Assembly (NCBI GenBank): GCA_000431155.1
Contig: HF985660.1
Location: forward strand, 211,164-221,815
DNA from: Bacteroides sp. CAG:927
GTDB lineage: Bacteria; Bacteroidota; Bacteroidia; Bacteroidales; Muribaculaceae
Direction of reading: 5' to 3'
Length of the DNA stretch: 10,652 nucleotides
How positions within the stretch are numbered: position 1 is the first letter of the stretch; the number at the start of each line of letters is the position of its first letter. Below the pieces are notes generated by a model. That model was not told where the DNA came from and did no database searches. It saw only the letters and a program-made list of their open reading frames with translations. Below are positions 7,854 through 10,652 of this stretch, piece by piece. The position numbers and the translations under genes were made by a program.

Positions 7854-8324
7854 TTAAGGTGTAGGTGTAGTTGTAATTGACATTTCCTGCGGCACTATGT
7901 TGATTTTGTATGGCGTGCCTTTAAGTCGCGACGGTTTGGCCGTCAGATGATAATACAATGTAAGCTGCTTGTCCCACGAGGACAATGTGATTCTTCGGGT
8001 CGCTTTGGGAGGCATCTGACACTTGACCACACGCACGGCCTCATGAATGGTGTCTCCGTCCATTGATATATACTGCAACCGCATCCGCACTGCGGTCACT
8101 GTGCTGTCGGTATGGTTTGTCACAAACATTGTTTCATAACGCGAGCGCAACGGTTTGTCATACCCCTGCACCGTTATCATCCCAGTCCTTACAGGTATCT
8201 CGGCACCGGGGAGCGATTGCACCTCGGGCGTTTTGAGCTTGCTGCGAGTCGTGCGACGCGCCCAAGCATCGCCCCCACACACCAGAGCCGCAATAACAGT
8301 CAATACTACAAGGATTCGTGCCAT
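7854..8324 (-). CDS. Small exported protein of unknown function, probable beta-sandwich
   Basis: 156 residues beginning with a signal peptide (MARILVVLTVIAALVCGGDAWA, probable cleavage after AWA, residue 22). Cys16 lies inside the hydrophobic core, but A-L-V before it is a poor lipobox, so soluble periplasmic is favoured over lipoprotein. The mature part has alternating hydrophobic segments that suggest an Ig-like or FxLYD-like beta-sandwich: MITVQGYDKPLRSRYETMFV (49-68), VTAVRMRLQYISMDGDTIH (76-94), then a Cys-Pro turn CQMPPKATRRITLSSWDKQ (102-120) and LYYH. The fold is an impression from sequence pattern, not a match. It lies three bases after the stop of the 205-residue gene and eight before the MATE gene, ending in tandem stops TAA TAA. 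No function is assigned. Confidence 0.8.
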   Translation of the reverse strand: MARILVVLTVIAALVCGGDAWARRTTRSKLKTPEVQSLPGAEIPVRTGMITVQGYDKPLRSRYETMFVTNHTDSTVTAVRMRLQYISMDGDTIHEAVRVVKCQMPPKATRRITLSSWDKQLTLYYHLTAKPSRLKGTPYKINIVPQEMSITTTPTP

Positions 8325-8327
8325 AGC

Positions 8328-8945
8328 TTATAAATAACGGGGAAATCGCGGCTTGGCCGGTTCGGGAAACACTCTCACACACCCGTCCACTTCGGCGCGC
8401 GGGGCATTGCGCCTCAGCACCCTTCGGTAGAGATACGGCAACAGTTTCCACACATTGAATTGAAATCGCGGGCTATCCTGTATAAGCACGAGACTGCTCA
8501 CCATGCCGGTATCCGTGGACTTTTCCTCCACCTGCATCATAAATCCGTGGGGATTGCATATTCTCCCGTTCACTATTGAAGTATATATACGGGCATTATA
8601 CACATTGGCTTTTGCGCTCGGCTGCAGATAACCTATGACACTGCCGTTGCGTGCCGCCCGGTCGGGTGATTCTATCAGCACCATCCTGTACACCACCTCA
8701 TCGGTTATGGAACGTGGGGCACCGGAATCGTAACGCTCTATCGCCACACATGCTCCGTTGGATGTGAGCTGCCATATCCCTTCTACCGGATGCAGCGGCC
8801 TGTGCATCATGCGCATGCACACCTCCTCATAACTGTAGCATGAATCTGTTTCGGCTACTGACGGCAATTCTGGCGCATGGTTGCGTGCCGCAGCCGGCAA
8901 AAGCAACGCACACACCATCGCCACCATCAGTTGCCTCAGACTCAT
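8328..8945 (-). CDS. Exported protein of unknown function
   Basis: 205 residues with an N-terminal signal peptide (MSLRQLMVAMVCALLLPAAA, likely cleavage after residue 20). The mature part contains VEGIWQLTSNGACVAIERYDSG-like strands (54-75), YRMVLIESPDRAARNGSVIGYL (86-107) and VYNARIYTSIVNGR (115-128). The run of short amphipathic strands with EGIW followed by VAI and MVLI is loosely reminiscent of lipocalin-like beta-barrels, but this is not secure. The C-terminus is basic and Pro-rich (WKLLPYLYRRVLRR, then FPEPAKPRFPRYL). Five Cys remain after cleavage (36, 43, 66, 130, 189). Its ATG overlaps the stop of the barrel gene by ATGA, and the next gene starts three bases after its own stop, so it is firmly inside the operon. 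Function unknown. Confidence 0.8.
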   Translation of the reverse strand: MSLRQLMVAMVCALLLPAAARNHAPELPSVAETDSCYSYEEVCMRMMHRPLHPVEGIWQLTSNGACVAIERYDSGAPRSITDEVVYRMVLIESPDRAARNGSVIGYLQPSAKANVYNARIYTSIVNGRICNPHGFMMQVEEKSTDTGMVSSLVLIQDSPRFQFNVWKLLPYLYRRVLRRNAPRAEVDGCVRVFPEPAKPRFPRYL

Positions 8946-10342
8946 ATGGATGAGAACTTGTAATTAAATCCGAGTGAAAATATCTCTTTGAGCTGAAATT
9001 TCTTCCAGTTTGAATCGTCACATGGTGGCGTGTTGGAATCATAACGCATGTGACAATATATCTGCGTTGACAAAAAGCGTGTTATGTCAAACGACAACGT
9101 ATGCTCCCAGTCAGCTTGGATATACTCGTAGTCGGTAAATGAGAACAACCGGGTATAATAATGTATGTTGTAGGCTATCTTCCAGCTGAACGTGACTTCC
9201 GCATTGCTACCGAACTCATTTATCGATCTGTGCCCGTTGTCGATGCTCATTGACACAGGGTCAAGTTTCCTGTTGATACAGGTGCGCAGGTTCCATGACA
9301 ATGGCGACAGCGACACGTTGAGTGCCACAGTCTTTTTGGGATTCTCATAGTGATAAGTCATACCGACACCCACATTCAACTCTCCGGGCGACATGAATGC
9401 GGCACGCATCGTGCGCGAATTGCTCGGATAGCTGTTAAACAGCTGGGTCTTGAAGGCCAAAGTCGATGAATAGTACCACCGTTTGAGAGCCTTCAGACCG
9501 AATTTGGCATTGGCCTGAAACAAATCCTCACTGATGTTGTAGGAACGTACAGTATCATCGGGGGCACTGTTCATACCTAATTTGTATTGCACTGTGGCCT
9601 CAAACATAAGTTTCGGATGCAGTTTCTGATTGAGCTTTACATTGTATATTGCCTGGGCTATCATATTCAGGTTGCGGGTACCTCCCTGATACCAGTTTGG
9701 AGATATGTACGCCTGTGAAAACTGCAGCGAAGCCGTAAAATCAGTTATCCAGTGTTTCGGAGCTATATTCACGTTTAACCCGTCGGGATTCTTCTCCGTC
9801 TGCATATTTTCCTCCTCAAGCACAATCATGGTGGTTACGGGGTCCACAAACGCACGGAAGTTTTTGGGTGGCACAGGCAAGGTGCGCACATTAAACCTCA
9901 CTTGTTCGGGATATGCCACCATGTAATATTGCTTGGTGTGGCGCATCATATTGCTGTGCCACTGCGCCTCGTCTATCCATGTGAAGGCCCCGGCAAACTC
10001 GGGGGCGCGCTTCACGGGACGCAGGCTGAGGGTGTCAAGATAAGCTATAGAAGTGAACACCGGAGGGGCAAAATATCCCTTGGGCATCGGCTTGCGCATA
10101 TGCGCTGCCACAGTCAGTATCGAATCAAAATCTTCTCTGTCTATAAGCAATGTCTTGGTCTCTTCTTCAGCCAGCTCCGAAGTCACCGGAGGAACAGAAA
10201 AAAGCGTATGCGACGGATTGCCGCATCGCGTAAGGCTATAATTGATTTGGGTTTGTGACCACAAAGGCAATCCTATACCCAAGCATACTGCAAAAATTAC
10301 CACTCTGACACTATCCATATGCAAAAAACCGTTCATGCGCAT
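8942..10342 (-). CDS. DUF3078-like outer-membrane beta-barrel protein
   Basis: About 466 residues from the start chosen here. An N-terminal export signal is visible (VRVVIFAVCLGIGLPLWSQ). A globular periplasmic region of about 160 residues follows, with DTLSLRPVKRAPEFAGAFTW and VRFNVRTLPVPPKNFRAFVD. From about WITDFTASLQFSQAYISPNW onward there are alternating amphipathic strands ending in FSLGFNYKFSSI, as in outer-membrane barrels. NWYQGG is the motif I associate with DUF3078; the family call is from memory. Candidate starts are ATGs at 10342, 10336 and 10318; all keep the signal peptide. A more upstream GTG at 10429 is excluded because it falls inside the promoter -33 element. First gene of the four-gene unit; its stop overlaps the next start. 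What it transports or binds is unknown. Confidence 0.8.
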   Translation of the reverse strand: MRMNGFLHMDSVRVVIFAVCLGIGLPLWSQTQINYSLTRCGNPSHTLFSVPPVTSELAEEETKTLLIDREDFDSILTVAAHMRKPMPKGYFAPPVFTSIAYLDTLSLRPVKRAPEFAGAFTWIDEAQWHSNMMRHTKQYYMVAYPEQVRFNVRTLPVPPKNFRAFVDPVTTMIVLEEENMQTEKNPDGLNVNIAPKHWITDFTASLQFSQAYISPNWYQGGTRNLNMIAQAIYNVKLNQKLHPKLMFEATVQYKLGMNSAPDDTVRSYNISEDLFQANAKFGLKALKRWYYSSTLAFKTQLFNSYPSNSRTMRAAFMSPGELNVGVGMTYHYENPKKTVALNVSLSPLSWNLRTCINRKLDPVSMSIDNGHRSINEFGSNAEVTFSWKIAYNIHYYTRLFSFTDYEYIQADWEHTLSFDITRFLSTQIYCHMRYDSNTPPCDDSNWKKFQLKEIFSLGFNYKFSSI

Positions 10343-10400
10343 AATAATCAGTCGTTTATAAAGTGATGAACAAATATGACCGCCTATGGCTAAATCACCG

Positions 10401-10432
10401 CAAAGATAACTATAATGAGTGGAATACACAAA
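10401..10432 (-). promoter_or_regulatory. Near-consensus Bacteroidetes promoter for the barrel-MATE operon
   Basis: On the minus strand TTTG (10432-10429) is followed after exactly 20 bases by TATCTTTG (10408-10401), matching the Bacteroidetes sigma consensus TTTG-N19-21-TAnnTTTG. Transcription should start around 10394-10397, giving a leader of roughly 50-80 bases depending on the start codon. This is the best promoter in the window and sets the upper limit for the start of the barrel gene. Confidence 0.8.
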
Positions 10433-10437
10433 CGCAA

Positions 10438-10467
10438 TCAGGCTCCGCCGAGTACGGCGAAGCCTGA
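10438..10467 (-). terminator. Hairpin terminator after the rubrerythrin-like gene
   Basis: The arms TCAGGCT (10438-10444) and AGCCTGA (10461-10467) pair; after one C-A mismatch, CGCCG (10446-10450) pairs with CGGCG (10455-10459) around the loop AGTA. It lies 31 bases beyond the rubrerythrin stop on the minus strand. The following minus-strand bases, TTGCGTTTG, are only partly T-rich, and they include the -33 element of the next promoter. Confidence 0.7.
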
Positions 10468-10498
10468 AAGGGATTTATCAAGAATTGAAATAAGAATG

Positions 10499-10652
10499 TC
10501 AATCGTTGTCCTCATCCAAAGCCATGTAATGCTCACGCGGATGGTTGCATGCGGGGCAAGTCAACGGGGGTTCGGTACCCACGAATACAAAACCGCACAC
10601 GAGACACTGCCAACGGATAGGTTTGTCACGCTTCCATACTGTGCCGTTCTTG
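10499..10652 (-). CDS. rbr: Rubrerythrin-like protein, C-terminal rubredoxin domain (5' end outside window)
   Basis: Only the last 51 codons are present on the minus strand, ending in TGA at 10501-10499. They encode VWKRDKPIRWQCLVCGFVF followed by TCPACNHPREHYMALDEDND. The two CxxC pairs (CLVC and CPAC) form a rubredoxin-type Fe(Cys)4 site, and the HP after the second pair is typical of rubrerythrin tails. Rubrerythrin is a cytosolic non-haem diiron peroxidase that reduces hydrogen peroxide in anaerobes; the rubredoxin site passes electrons to the diiron centre. The four-helix diiron domain would lie to the right of the window and cannot be checked, so another rubredoxin-tailed protein remains possible. 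Confidence 0.78.
   Translation of the reverse strand, partial: KNGTVWKRDKPIRWQCLVCGFVFVGTEPPLTCPACNHPREHYMALDEDND

Noticed and set aside
10343..10429. Extending the DUF3078-like protein by 29 residues to a GTG at 10429
   Set aside because: The extension lies across the promoter -33 and -7 elements and would place an implausible segment before the signal peptide.

Overview
The window looks like a chromosomal segment from an anaerobic gut member of the Bacteroidales. Three things point there: the gene families (anaerobic-type Ser sulfatase, DUF3078-type outer-membrane barrel, secreted M16 peptidase, rubrerythrin), start codons preceded by A/T-rich leaders instead of clear Shine-Dalgarno sequences, and promoters of the Bacteroidetes TTTG / TAnnTTTG type. 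Base composition near 50% GC would fit Muribaculaceae better than Bacteroides, but that is a guess. No rRNA, tRNA, CRISPR array, insertion sequence or phage gene was seen, and there is no gene-free stretch longer than 300 bases.

Layout, plus strand (1-3440): the 3' part of a Ser-type sulfatase overlaps by ATGA with a formate/nitrite-family (FNT) anion channel gene. Then comes a separately promoted class II fructose-bisphosphate aldolase gene with a strong rho-independent terminator. Layout, minus strand (read from the right edge): the C-terminal end of a rubrerythrin-like gene with its terminator; a near-consensus promoter; a tightly packed four-gene unit encoding a DUF3078-like outer-membrane barrel, two small exported proteins of unknown function and a MepA-like MATE exporter; then a promoter and a 940-residue secreted M16 zinc peptidase with its own terminator. 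The aldolase and peptidase genes converge around 3370-3535.

The aldolase is central carbon metabolism and the rubrerythrin is peroxide defence. Two gene groupings are functionally suggestive. The sulfatase-FNT pair links an enzyme that releases sulfate with a channel for small monovalent anions. The barrel / two exported proteins / MATE unit places an inner-membrane exporter with one probable outer-membrane and two probable periplasmic proteins under one promoter. No known system is recognised in the latter, so it is the best candidate here for something undescribed; the functional link is inferred from gene order only.
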